DNA from: JAGOGN01 sp036652735 | GTDB lineage: Bacteria > Bacillota > Clostridia > Lachnospirales > Lachnospiraceae | DNA length: 36,888 bases | Reading direction: 5' to 3' | NCBI GenBank assembly: GCA_036652735.1 | Contig: JAVVVI010000026.1 | Location: forward strand, 1 to 36,888 | Part shown: piece by piece, positions 1 through 8,019 of the stretch | How the letters are laid out: the number at the start of each line of letters is the position of its first letter | How positions within the stretch are numbered: the stretch's first letter is position 1 | Program-made: the position numbers and the translations under genes | The notes under the pieces: model-generated | Told to the model about the DNA's origin: nothing | Seen by the model: only the letters and a program-made list of their open reading frames with translations | Database searches by the model: none

Positions 1-424
<424 letters not shown>

Positions 425-490
425 CAAATAGCTCGGTTTGAAGAAAGACACTGTATGCGATTTTAAGGGTATTATTGAAAGATATAAGAG

Positions 491-520
491 ATGGCGTTAC
501 CGTTTTCGGGGGAACGTCAT
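491..520 (+). other. Hairpin in the 23S-tRNA-Trp spacer
   Basis: ATGGCGTT (491-498) pairs with AACGTCAT (513-520) with one G-T pair. Inside it CCG-tttt-CGG (500-509) forms a second short stem separated by a small internal loop. No T tract follows, so it does not look like a terminator. It is more likely a folding or processing element of the rRNA precursor, which is inference. The rest of the spacer (425-550) shows no 5S rRNA signature. Confidence 0.45.
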
Positions 521-550
521 TTTCCATAATGGATATATGTTTAGTTGTCT

Positions 551-621
551 AGGGGTGTAGTTCATCGGTAGAATAAGAGTCTCCAAAACTCCAGAGAGGG
601 GTTCGATTCCCTTCACCCCTG
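551..621 (+). tRNA. tRNA-Trp (anticodon CCA)
   Basis: Cloverleaf is readable: acceptor AGGGGTG pairs with CACCCCT (614-620), discriminator G, T-arm GGTTCGATTCC, anticodon loop CTCCAAA giving anticodon CCA. The outermost anticodon-stem pair is A-C rather than Watson-Crick. CCA is not encoded at the 3' end. It sits about 127 bases after the 23S rRNA with no intervening promoter of note, so it is probably co-transcribed as the trailing gene of the rRNA operon. Confidence 0.95.
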
Positions 622-628
622 TTTAAAG

Positions 629-668
629 AATTAACCGGTATTGTAATGATATCGGTTAATTTTGTATT
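629..668 (+). terminator. Intrinsic terminator of the rRNA/tRNA-Trp unit
   Basis: AATTAACCGGTAT (629-641) pairs with ATATCGGTTAATT (649-661), 13 bp with one G-T, 7-base loop, followed by a moderate T-rich tail TTTGTATT. It starts eight bases after tRNA-Trp. Confidence 0.8.
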
Positions 669-686
669 AGAGGAATCAATATCCTG

Positions 687-715
687 TTGTATTGAATCTG
701 TAATTAGAGTATAAT
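687..715 (+). promoter_or_regulatory. Promoter of the DtxR-type regulator gene
   Basis: TTGTAT (687-692), 17-base spacer, TATAAT (710-715), placed after the rRNA operon terminator and 49 bases before the TTG start at 764. An imperfect inverted repeat (GAATCAATA 673-681 and TATTGAATC 690-698) overlaps the -35 and could be an operator. Confidence 0.65.
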
Positions 716-763
716 TATTGATAGGTAATGTTTCCATAAATAACCGGATGGGAGGAAGGGAAT

Positions 764-1126
764 TTGAAACGACAAGAATCAATAGAAGATTATTTAGAAA
801 CGATTCTAACCCTAACAAATCGCCTTAATAAGGTTCGTTCTATAGATATTGTGAATGAAATGGGCTATACGAAGCCAAGTGTAAGTATTGCAATGAAGAA
901 TCTAAGAGAAAAGAATTTAATACGGATGGCTCCGGATGGTTATATTACATTGACAGCAGAGGGAGAGAAACTTGCTAAGAATGTCTATGAACGTCATACA
1001 GTCTTAACAGAAGCCCTTGTCAGGATTGGAGTACCCGAAGAGATTGCTATGGAAGATGCCTGCAGAGTGGAACATGATATCAGTGAAGTAACATTTGGGA
1101 AAATTAAAGCATTTTTACTACATTAG
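764..1126 (+). CDS. DtxR/MntR-family metal-dependent transcriptional regulator
   Basis: Likely a cytosolic DNA-binding repressor that responds to Mn2+ or Fe2+. Residues 1-60 form the typical N-terminal winged helix-turn-helix, opening with a QESIEDYLETI helix, with a recognition region around TKPSVSIAMKNL and a wing with GYITLT. Residues 62-115 match the dimerisation/metal domain (GEKLAKNVYERH, then CRVEHDISE). C100, E102 and H103 are the expected metal-ligand motif of the family. At 120 residues it lacks the C-terminal SH3-like domain of DtxR and is a little shorter than MntR (about 140). The TTG start is chosen because GGAGGAAGGG lies just upstream and the nearby ATG at 748 is out of frame. 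No metal transporter gene is visible next to it, so the regulated genes and the metal are unknown. The HPr-like gene follows after 30 bases and is probably co-transcribed. Confidence 0.88.
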   Translation: MKRQESIEDYLETILTLTNRLNKVRSIDIVNEMGYTKPSVSIAMKNLREKNLIRMAPDGYITLTAEGEKLAKNVYERHTVLTEALVRIGVPEEIAMEDACRVEHDISEVTFGKIKAFLLH

Positions 1127-1156
1127 GGGTGGCTTAAAGCTGAAGGGATATATTAT

Positions 1157-1393
1157 ATGAAGGAAAAGAAAATAAGACTGAATGCAGCCGCTGATATACA
1201 GGAATTTGTCAGTGCAGCGGAAAAATGTGAGTTTGATATTGATGTTTTTTATGATCGAATTCACTTTGATGCAAAGTCTATGCTGGGTGTTTTTAGCTTT
1301 GGATTTGCAAAAGAGGTAACCGTTGAATATGTGGGAGAAAACCCTGTATTTGAGACTATTTTAGAAAAATATTCAATTTTACAGAACAAATAG
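1157..1393 (+). CDS. HPr-like (PTS phosphocarrier-fold) protein lacking the active histidine
   Basis: A 78-residue protein that aligns without gaps to the second half of Bacillus HPr: KCEFDIDVFYDR lines up with KYDADVNLEYNG, and AKSMLGVFSFG with LKSIMGVMSLG. The serine phosphorylated by HPr kinase (Ser46 in HPr) is retained in the KSMLG motif. The N-terminal segment is about five residues shorter, and the position of catalytic His15 is occupied by an alanine in NAAADIQ. It therefore should not carry phosphate from enzyme I. By analogy with Bacillus Crh, which also lacks His15 but keeps Ser46, a regulatory role is possible; this is inference. No other PTS gene is in the window. Start ATG has GAAGGG upstream. 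A strong terminator follows directly. Confidence 0.8.
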   Translation: MKEKKIRLNAAADIQEFVSAAEKCEFDIDVFYDRIHFDAKSMLGVFSFGFAKEVTVEYVGENPVFETILEKYSILQNK

Positions 1394-1396
1394 AAC

Positions 1397-1443
1397 AAGA
1401 CAAGAGTCTGGAAGACCGGATTCTTGTCTTATTCTATTCTTTT
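1397..1443 (+). terminator. Intrinsic terminator after the HPr-like gene
   Basis: A 15-bp stem, 1397-1411 against 1416-1430 (core AAGACAAGA / TCTTGTCTT, two G-T pairs inside), AAGA tetraloop, then a T-rich tail ATTCTATTCTTTT. It lies between the HPr-like gene and the helicase gene. Confidence 0.85.
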
Positions 1444-1463
1444 GCAATGTGGGAGAGACGTAA

Positions 1464-3815
1464 ATGAGTGAACAGAAGGAAATAATACGAATTTCAGTTC
1501 GTAATCTAGTGGAATTTATATTGCGCAGTGGCGACATTGATGATCGTGGACTTGGAAATAGCAAGGATGCTATGCAGGAAGGAAGCAAGATGCATCGGAG
1601 GATTCAGCGAGCCCAGGGAAATGATTATTTGGCAGAAGTTCCTTTAAGATACCAAGTGTTGGAAGAGGGTTATACTATTTTGCTGGAAGGACGGGCAGAT
1701 GGTATTATTTCCAATGACAGTGGCGTAACAATAGATGAAATTAAGGGAATCTATATGGATCCTGTAGCAATGGAGGAACCATTTTCCCTGCATCTGGCCC
1801 AGGCAAAATGTTATGGAGTGATCTACCTCCTGCAGCATGAGCTTACCGGCATTAAAATCCAGATGACATACTGTAATTTGGATACAGAAGTGATTCGTCG
1901 TTTTACGTCTCAATATGAAAAAGAGGAATTACTTCTCTGGTTTGAGAATTTAATAGGTGAATATAAAAAGTGGGCAGAGTTACAAATACATTGGAGAGAA
2001 ATCCGACAGAAATCCATTCATCAGCTTGTATTTCCATTTCCTTATCGAAAGGGACAGGGAAGTCTTGTTAAAGATGTGTATCGCTCAATTATACGTAAGA
2101 AGAATCTTTTCATTCAGGCACCTACCGGGGTAGGAAAGACAATTTCCACAGTTTTTCCAGCGGTAAAAGCGGTAGGGGAAGGGTATGGAGATAAACTATT
2201 CTATCTTACTGCAAAGACAATTACCAGAACGGTAGCGCAGGAGACTTTTTCCTATTTAAAAAAACAAGGGTATCGAGGAAAGGTAATGGCACTGACTGCC
2301 AAGGAAAAAATTTGTCCATTGAAAGAAATGAGTTGCAATCCATTGGACTGCCCCTATGCAAAAGGACATTATGACCGTGTCAACGATGGGGTGTTTCAAT
2401 TGGTTTCACAAGAAGAGGAATTTACAAGGGAGAGTCTGCTAAAGCAGGCAGAACAATTTCAAGTATGTCCTTTTGAGCTGGAATTGGATGCGGCACTTTG
2501 GTGTGATGTAATTATCTGTGATTATAATTATGTGTTTGATCCAAACGTGTATTTAAAGCGTTTTTTTCAGGATGGAATCAAAGGGGACTATATTTTTTTA
2601 GTGGATGAAGCACATAATTTAGTTGAACGTGGGCGTGAAATGTACAGTGCAGAGCTTTTTAAGGAAAGTTTTTTGGAAATGAAGAAATTGGTAGAGCCTT
2701 ATAGTCACAAACTTGCAAAACAATTTGATAAATGCAATCATCAGCTGCTGGAATATAAGCGGGAGTGTGAGTCTTATCAGGAATATAACAATATTGGACA
2801 TTTTGCATTAGATTTAATGAAGCTTGGGGGAATGATGGATGAGGTCTCAACAGAGCATAGGGAAGTGAAAAGTGGGAAAGAATGGGGAGAATTTTATTTT
2901 CAACTACGACATTTTATGAATATGTATGATATTTTAGATGAAAATTATTCTATTTATACAGAGCTTCAGGAGGATGGAAGGTTTAAAATGAAACTCCTAT
3001 GTGTAAATACAGCAAAAGTGATACAGGAAAGAATTGAAAAAGCAAACAGTACGATATTTTTCTCAGCAACGCTTCTTCCAATTCAGTATTATAAAACTAT
3101 GTTAAGTACAGAGACCGATAATTATGCAGTATACGCAGAAACGGCTTTTGCCAAGGAACAGAATCTCTTATTGATTGGAAACGATGTCAGTAGCAAATAT
3201 ACCAGAAGAAATGAAGAGGAATATCAGAAGATGGCCGATTATATTTTAGCAGTGGCACAAGCGAAAATCGGAAATTATCTTGTTTTTTTCCCATCCTATC
3301 AAATGATGGAACAGGTATATGAAGTTTTTTCAAGGACGAAAGATTCATTGGATTGTATGGTTCAGAAAAAGGGACTAACAGAGGAAGGGAGAGAGGAATT
3401 CTTAACTGCCTTTTCCGGAGAGAATCACCGGGGACTGTTAGGATTCTGTGTTATGGGAGGCGTCTTTGGCGAGGGAATTGACCTAAAGGGAAAGCGGTTG
3501 ATTGGAACAATGATTATGGGAACCGGGTTACCAAAGGTGAGCAATGAAAGGAATATTTTAAAAAATTACTTTGATAAAATTGGAAAAAATGGATTTGATT
3601 ATGCCTATCGATATCCGGGAATGAACAAAGTGATGCAGGCGGCAGGTCGTGTAATTCGCACGGTAGATGATGTGGGAGTAATTGTATTGATGGATGAGAG
3701 ATTTTTACATTCCCAGTACCGTGAACTTTTTCCAAGAGAGTGGGAGAACTATGACGTCTGTAATATACATACAATTAAGGACAAATTAGAGGAATTTTGG
3801 AAGAGAAATTTATAA
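1464..3815 (+). CDS. Nuclease-helicase fusion: PD-(D/E)XK domain plus XPD/DinG-like Fe-S helicase
   Basis: A 783-residue superfamily 2 DNA helicase of the DinG/XPD (Rad3) group, probably acting in DNA repair. Residues 1-190 look like a Cas4/RecB-type PD-(D/E)XK nuclease: RADG with D79, then E92-I-K94 in TIDEIKG. The helicase has Walker A APTGVGKT (219-226), DEAH box VDEAH (380-384) and motif VI QAAGRVIR near the C terminus. Four cysteines at 284, 291, 296 and 335 fit the XPD-type 4Fe-4S cluster. All key residues are present, so both activities are plausible. It differs from Bacillus DinG, whose N-terminal domain is a DnaQ-type exonuclease. Start ATG is preceded by GGGAGAG. It has no neighbour of related function and lies between a terminator and the purL promoter. 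The helicase family is certain, the nuclease domain quite likely. Confidence 0.9.
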   Translation: MSEQKEIIRISVRNLVEFILRSGDIDDRGLGNSKDAMQEGSKMHRRIQRAQGNDYLAEVPLRYQVLEEGYTILLEGRADGIISNDSGVTIDEIKGIYMDPVAMEEPFSLHLAQAKCYGVIYLLQHELTGIKIQMTYCNLDTEVIRRFTSQYEKEELLLWFENLIGEYKKWAELQIHWREIRQKSIHQLVFPFPYRKGQGSLVKDVYRSIIRKKNLFIQAPTGVGKTISTVFPAVKAVGEGYGDKLFYLTAKTITRTVAQETFSYLKKQGYRGKVMALTAKEKICPLKEMSCNPLDCPYAKGHYDRVNDGVFQLVSQEEEFTRESLLKQAEQFQVCPFELELDAALWCDVIICDYNYVFDPNVYLKRFFQDGIKGDYIFLVDEAHNLVERGREMYSAELFKESFLEMKKLVEPYSHKLAKQFDKCNHQLLEYKRECESYQEYNNIGHFALDLMKLGGMMDEVSTEHREVKSGKEWGEFYFQLRHFMNMYDILDENYSIYTELQEDGRFKMKLLCVNTAKVIQERIEKANSTIFFSATLLPIQYYKTMLSTETDNYAVYAETAFAKEQNLLLIGNDVSSKYTRRNEEEYQKMADYILAVAQAKIGNYLVFFPSYQMMEQVYEVFSRTKDSLDCMVQKKGLTEEGREEFLTAFSGENHRGLLGFCVMGGVFGEGIDLKGKRLIGTMIMGTGLPKVSNERNILKNYFDKIGKNGFDYAYRYPGMNKVMQAAGRVIRTVDDVGVIVLMDERFLHSQYRELFPREWENYDVCNIHTIKDKLEEFWKRNL

Positions 3816-3828
3816 TAAGGAAAAAGTT

Positions 3829-3857
3829 TTGTGAAATCAAAATATCTATGCTATAAT
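3829..3857 (+). promoter_or_regulatory. purL promoter
   Basis: TTGTGA (3829-3834), exact 17-base spacer, TATAAT (3852-3857). The predicted transcript would have only about 30 bases of leader, so there is no room for a purine (guanine or PRPP) riboswitch. If purL is regulated at this promoter, it would be by a protein. Confidence 0.75.
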
Positions 3858-3895
3858 AAATCAGGTTATCGATAAACGAGAAGGGAAATGTGACT

Positions 3896-6800
3896 ATGGT
3901 AAGAAGAATTTATGTTGAGAAGAAACCGGAATTTGCAGTTTCAGCAAAGGAATTATTTACAGAGATAAAGGGATATCTTGGAATCCATTCCGTAACAGGT
4001 GCCCGTATCTTAATCCGCTATGATGTGGAAAATATCTCAGAGGATACTTATAGAAAAGCTGTGAATACCGTATTTTCAGAACCACCGGTGGATACGGTCT
4101 ATGAAGAAACCTTTAATGAAGGAAATGCACGTGTATTTTCCGTGGAATTTCTTCCGGGTCAGTTTGATCAGAGAGCAGATTCCGCACAACAGTGTGTTAA
4201 ATTATTAAATGACAAAGAAGAACCGGTGATTCATACAGCGGTTACGTATGTGATAGAAGGAACAATTAAGGAAGAAGACTATGAAGCGATTCAGAATCAC
4301 TGTATCAATCCGGTAGATTCCAGAATTGCATGCAGCCAAAAACCGGAGACATTAATCAGTCATTTTGAAGAACCGGAAGATGTACATATTTTCCAGGGCT
4401 TCCAGAAGATGTCAGAAGGAGAAGCGAAAGAGTTGTATTCTTCACTTTTACTTGCAATGACATTTCAGGATTTTCTTCATATACAGAATTATTACAGGAA
4501 TGAAGAGAAAAGAGATCCTTCTATGACAGAGATTCGTGTTCTGGATACCTACTGGTCGGATCATTGCCGTCATACGACATTTTCTACAGAGTTAAAGGAG
4601 ATTGAATTTAAAGAGGGCTATTATAAAGCTCCAATGGAAGAAACCTATAAAAATTATATAAAAACAAGGGAAGAAATCTTTGGAGATAGAAAAGATAAAT
4701 TTGTTTGTCTTATGGACCTTGCCCTTATGGCAATGCGTAAGTTAAAAAAAGACGGGAAACTAATGGATCAGGAAGAATCAGATGAAATTAATGCCTGCAG
4801 TATTGTTGTGCCGGTTAATATTGATGGAGTCACAGAAGAATGGCTGATTAGCTTTAAAAATGAAACACATAATCATCCAACAGAGATTGAGCCATTTGGA
4901 GGTGCTGCAACCTGTCTTGGAGGTGCAATCAGGGATCCATTATCCGGACGCTCCTATGTATATCAGGCAATGCGTGTAACCGGAGCAGCGGATCCAACGG
5001 TGCCGGTTGCGGAGACTTTGAATGGAAAATTACCACAGAAGAAAATTGTACGAAGCGCAGCCCATGGTTATAGTTCATATGGAAATCAGATTGGTCTGGC
5101 AACGGGTTATGTAAAAGAGATTTATCATCCGAATTACGTTGCAAAGCGTATGGAAGTAGGTGCGGTTATGGGAGCATCTCCACGTCGATGTGTGATCCGC
5201 GAGAATTCAGATCCCGGAGATATTATTATTCTCCTTGGTGGAAAAACAGGCAGAGATGGCTGTGGCGGTGCAACCGGTTCATCCAAGATACATACGGAGG
5301 AGTCTATTTCTTCCTGTGGAGCAGAAGTTCAGAAAGGAAATCCACCTACAGAACGCAAGATTCAACGATTATTTCGTAGAGAAGAAGTGAGCCGTTTAAT
5401 TAAAAAATGCAATGATTTTGGTGCAGGTGGTGTATCTGTAGCAATAGGTGAACTTGCAGATGGACTTGTGATTCAGCTTGATAAGGTTCCAAAAAAATAT
5501 GCAGGTCTTGACGGAACTGAAATTGCAATATCAGAATCCCAGGAAAGAATGGCAGTTGTTGTAGCTCCAAAAGATGTTAAAGAATTTTTACAGTATACAG
5601 GGGAAGAAAATTTGGAAGCAGTTGAAGTTGCAATTGTAACCAAGGAAAAACGTTTGATTCTTAACTGGAGGGGAAAAGAGATTGTGAACCTGTCCCGTGC
5701 ATTCTTAGATACCAATGGAGCACATCAAGACACATCCGTGATTGTGTCCATGCCGGAAGAGTCAAAGAATTATTTTGAACAAAAAGAGACAAGCAAGGTA
5801 AAAGAGACCTGGTTACACACCTTATCGGATCTGAATGTCTGCTCACAAAAAGGGCTGGTAGAGATGTTTGATGCTTCAATTGGAGCAGGCAGTGTATTTA
5901 TGCCTTATGGTGGAAGATATCAGTTAACAGAGACGCAGAGTATGGTAGCAAAATTACCGGTTCTTCATGGAAAGACGGATACGGTTACAATGATGAGTTA
6001 CGGCTTTAATCCTTATTTATCGGATTGGAGTCCATATCATGGAGCAATTTATGCAGTATTGGAATCCATAAGTCGTATTGTTGCAGCAGGTGGGGATTAC
6101 AGGAAGATTCATTTTTCATTCCAGGAATATTTCAGAAGAATGACAGAAGATCCAAATCGTTACAGTCAGCCATTTGCAGCACTTCTTGGTGCGTATGACG
6201 CTCAGATGGGATTTGAATTAGCTTCGATAGGTGGAAAAGACAGTATGTCGGGTACATTTAATGAAATAGATGTTCCACCAACATTGATTTCCTTTGCAGT
6301 GGACGTAGCAAAAGAGGGTGATATCATAACACCGGAATTTAAAAAAGCAGGCAATTCCATTGCACTGTTTCGTATTCGTAAGGATAAATATGATAAGCCG
6401 GATTATGCTCAAACCAAGAAATTATATAAAAAAATAAATGAACTTATCCAGACAGGTGTGATTTGCTCCGCCTATGCTTTAGACGCACATGGAATTGCAA
6501 CAGCAGTTAGTAAAATGGCATTTGGAAATAAAATGGGAGTTACGATTTCAGAGGAAGTAAGTACGCAGGCATTATTTGGACCGGGCTTTGGCAATATAGT
6601 AGCAGAAATTGCTGCCGGAAAAGAGATGGCAATCGACGATGCAGGAATTGTAATTGGGGCAGTAAAAGAGAATCCATCCTTTACCTATGGAGAGACAGAG
6701 ATTACCATGGATGAAGCACTGGCTGCCTGGCAGGCACCACTAGAGACGGTATTTCCAACCGGTGTTGAAACGAAAAATGAAATTCTTGAAACAGTAGAAT

Positions 6801-7639
6801 ACAAGGCAGACTCCATATATATCTGTAAGAATAAGATTGCAAAACCTACCGTGTTTATCCCTGTATTTCCGGGAACAAACTGCGAATATGATTCAGCGAA
6901 AGCCTTTGAAAGAGCGGGAGCCAATGTTATTACAAAAGTATTTTGCAATACAACGGCAACGGATATTAGTGATTCTCTAAAAGAATTTGAAACAATCATC
7001 AAGCAGTCCCAGATTCTTATGTTCCCAGGAGGATTTAGTGCGGGAGATGAACCGGAGGGAAGTGCGAAGTTCTTTGCAACGGTATTCCGCAATGATAAAG
7101 TGAAAGAATCTGTAAACAAATTATTAGGGGAAAGAGATGGTCTTGTTTTGGGAATTTGTAATGGTTTTCAGGCATTGATCAAGCTTGGACTTGTACCAAA
7201 TGGTGAGATTTCAACACAGAGTGAAGAGGCACCAACCCTTACCTACAATACCATTGGCCGACATGTCTCCAAAATGGTTTATACAAAAGTAGTCTCCAAT
7301 AAGTCTCCTTGGCTTAAGCTCGCAGAACTTGGGAAAACCTATGTCATACCGGCATCACATGGTGAAGGAAGATTTGTTGCGGGCAATGAATGGCTTACAA
7401 GGCTATTTAAAAATGGTCAGGTAGCAACGCAGTATGTGAATGAGAGCGGACAGCCAACCATGGATGAGGAATGGAATGTAAATGGTTCTTTTGCTGCAAT
7501 TGAGGGAATTACCAGCCCGGATGGAAGAGTATTTGGTAAAATGGCTCATTCGGAACGTTGTGGACAAAGTGTTTCTTTGAATATTTATGGAGAAAAGGAC
7601 ATGAAACTCTTTGAATCTGGAGTAGAATATTTCAAATAG
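3896..7639 (+). CDS. purL: Phosphoribosylformylglycinamidine synthase, single-chain
   Basis: Converts FGAR, glutamine and ATP into FGAM, step 4 of de novo purine synthesis, in the cytosol. The chain of about 1247 residues combines the parts that are separate proteins (PurS, PurQ, PurL) in Bacillus. Visible motifs are the synthetase signature NETHNHPTEIEPFGGAAT, the glycine-rich GGKTGRDGCGGATGSS, GGKDSMSG in the second AIRS-like half, and a C-terminal class I glutamine amidotransferase starting at PVFPGTNCEYD. The amidotransferase has nucleophile C1088 in GICNGFQ and the HSE pair H1218/E1220 in AHSERCG, so the triad is intact. An in-frame GTG at 3890 is an alternative start; ATG 3896 is preferred because its spacing from AAGGGA is better. 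The gene has its own promoter and stands alone. The last steps of the pathway, purO-purV, are encoded at 33603-35507. Confidence 0.97.
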   Translation: MVRRIYVEKKPEFAVSAKELFTEIKGYLGIHSVTGARILIRYDVENISEDTYRKAVNTVFSEPPVDTVYEETFNEGNARVFSVEFLPGQFDQRADSAQQCVKLLNDKEEPVIHTAVTYVIEGTIKEEDYEAIQNHCINPVDSRIACSQKPETLISHFEEPEDVHIFQGFQKMSEGEAKELYSSLLLAMTFQDFLHIQNYYRNEEKRDPSMTEIRVLDTYWSDHCRHTTFSTELKEIEFKEGYYKAPMEETYKNYIKTREEIFGDRKDKFVCLMDLALMAMRKLKKDGKLMDQEESDEINACSIVVPVNIDGVTEEWLISFKNETHNHPTEIEPFGGAATCLGGAIRDPLSGRSYVYQAMRVTGAADPTVPVAETLNGKLPQKKIVRSAAHGYSSYGNQIGLATGYVKEIYHPNYVAKRMEVGAVMGASPRRCVIRENSDPGDIIILLGGKTGRDGCGGATGSSKIHTEESISSCGAEVQKGNPPTERKIQRLFRREEVSRLIKKCNDFGAGGVSVAIGELADGLVIQLDKVPKKYAGLDGTEIAISESQERMAVVVAPKDVKEFLQYTGEENLEAVEVAIVTKEKRLILNWRGKEIVNLSRAFLDTNGAHQDTSVIVSMPEESKNYFEQKETSKVKETWLHTLSDLNVCSQKGLVEMFDASIGAGSVFMPYGGRYQLTETQSMVAKLPVLHGKTDTVTMMSYGFNPYLSDWSPYHGAIYAVLESISRIVAAGGDYRKIHFSFQEYFRRMTEDPNRYSQPFAALLGAYDAQMGFELASIGGKDSMSGTFNEIDVPPTLISFAVDVAKEGDIITPEFKKAGNSIALFRIRKDKYDKPDYAQTKKLYKKINELIQTGVICSAYALDAHGIATAVSKMAFGNKMGVTISEEVSTQALFGPGFGNIVAEIAAGKEMAIDDAGIVIGAVKENPSFTYGETEITMDEALAAWQAPLETVFPTGVETKNEILETVEYKADSIYICKNKIAKPTVFIPVFPGTNCEYDSAKAFERAGANVITKVFCNTTATDISDSLKEFETIIKQSQILMFPGGFSAGDEPEGSAKFFATVFRNDKVKESVNKLLGERDGLVLGICNGFQALIKLGLVPNGEISTQSEEAPTLTYNTIGRHVSKMVYTKVVSNKSPWLKLAELGKTYVIPASHGEGRFVAGNEWLTRLFKNGQVATQYVNESGQPTMDEEWNVNGSFAAIEGITSPDGRVFGKMAHSERCGQSVSLNIYGEKDMKLFESGVEYFK

Positions 7640-7712
7640 CATTTGGATTTAATTATGAGATGAGAGCTTAGAACAGTTAAATAATAATTTTAAAAAATAT
7701 TTTAAAAAGTTC

Positions 7713-7742
7713 TTGACTTTTGTTCGAAAACAATAGTATAAT
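7713..7742 (+). promoter_or_regulatory. Promoter of the tRNA-Val/tRNA-Met unit
   Basis: TTGACT (7713-7718), 18-base spacer, TATAAT (7737-7742), 33 bases before tRNA-Val. The rest of the 7640-7775 gap is AT-rich with no clear purL terminator. Confidence 0.8.
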
Positions 7743-7775
7743 GGTCAAGCAGGTCAGCAATGGCCTGTGGATTAT

Positions 7776-7848
7776 GGGATCTTAGCTCAGCTGGGAGAGC
7801 ATCTGCCTTACAAGCAGAGGGTCACAGGTTCGAGCCCTGTAGGTCCCA
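7776..7848 (+). tRNA. tRNA-Val (anticodon TAC)
   Basis: Acceptor GGGATCT pairs with AGGTCCC (7841-7847), discriminator A, anticodon stem TCTGC/GCAGA with loop CTTACAA giving anticodon TAC, T-loop GGTTCGAGCC. CCA is not encoded. First gene of a two-tRNA transcript. Confidence 0.96.
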
Positions 7849-7853
7849 TATAT

Positions 7854-7927
7854 GGCGGAGTAGCTCAGTTGGCGAGAGCACACGGTTCATACCCGTGGTG
7901 TCGGGGGTTCAAATCCCTCCTCCGCTA
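7854..7927 (+). tRNA. tRNA-Met (anticodon CAT), elongator type
   Basis: Acceptor GGCGGAG against CTCCGCT (last pair G-T), anticodon stem CACGG/CCGTG with loop TTCATAC giving CAT. The anticodon stem lacks the three consecutive G-C pairs of initiator tRNA and the first pair is not the initiator C-A mismatch, so elongator Met is favoured. The close match to the Bacillus elongator form argues against the lysidine-modified Ile type. CCA is not encoded. Confidence 0.92.
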
Positions 7928-7936
7928 CTGCATAAC

Positions 7937-7963
7937 CCCTTGAGAGATCAAGGGCTTTTTTTT
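7937..7963 (+). terminator. Intrinsic terminator after tRNA-Met
   Basis: CCCTTGA (7937-7943), GAGA loop, TCAAGGG (7948-7954), then C and eight Ts. Perfect 7-bp stem. Confidence 0.92.
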
Positions 7964-8019
7964 CATTATATAGAAAAGTTATAGTTGTATTCACATTTAG
8001 AGGGAAAAGGAGGATTATT

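Noticed and set aside
3829..3895. Purine riboswitch upstream of purL
   Set aside because: Only about 30 bases separate the predicted start of transcription from the start codon.
6685..7119. 144-codon - strand frame within purL
   Set aside because: Antisense to the conserved glutaminase part of PurL, with no start signals.
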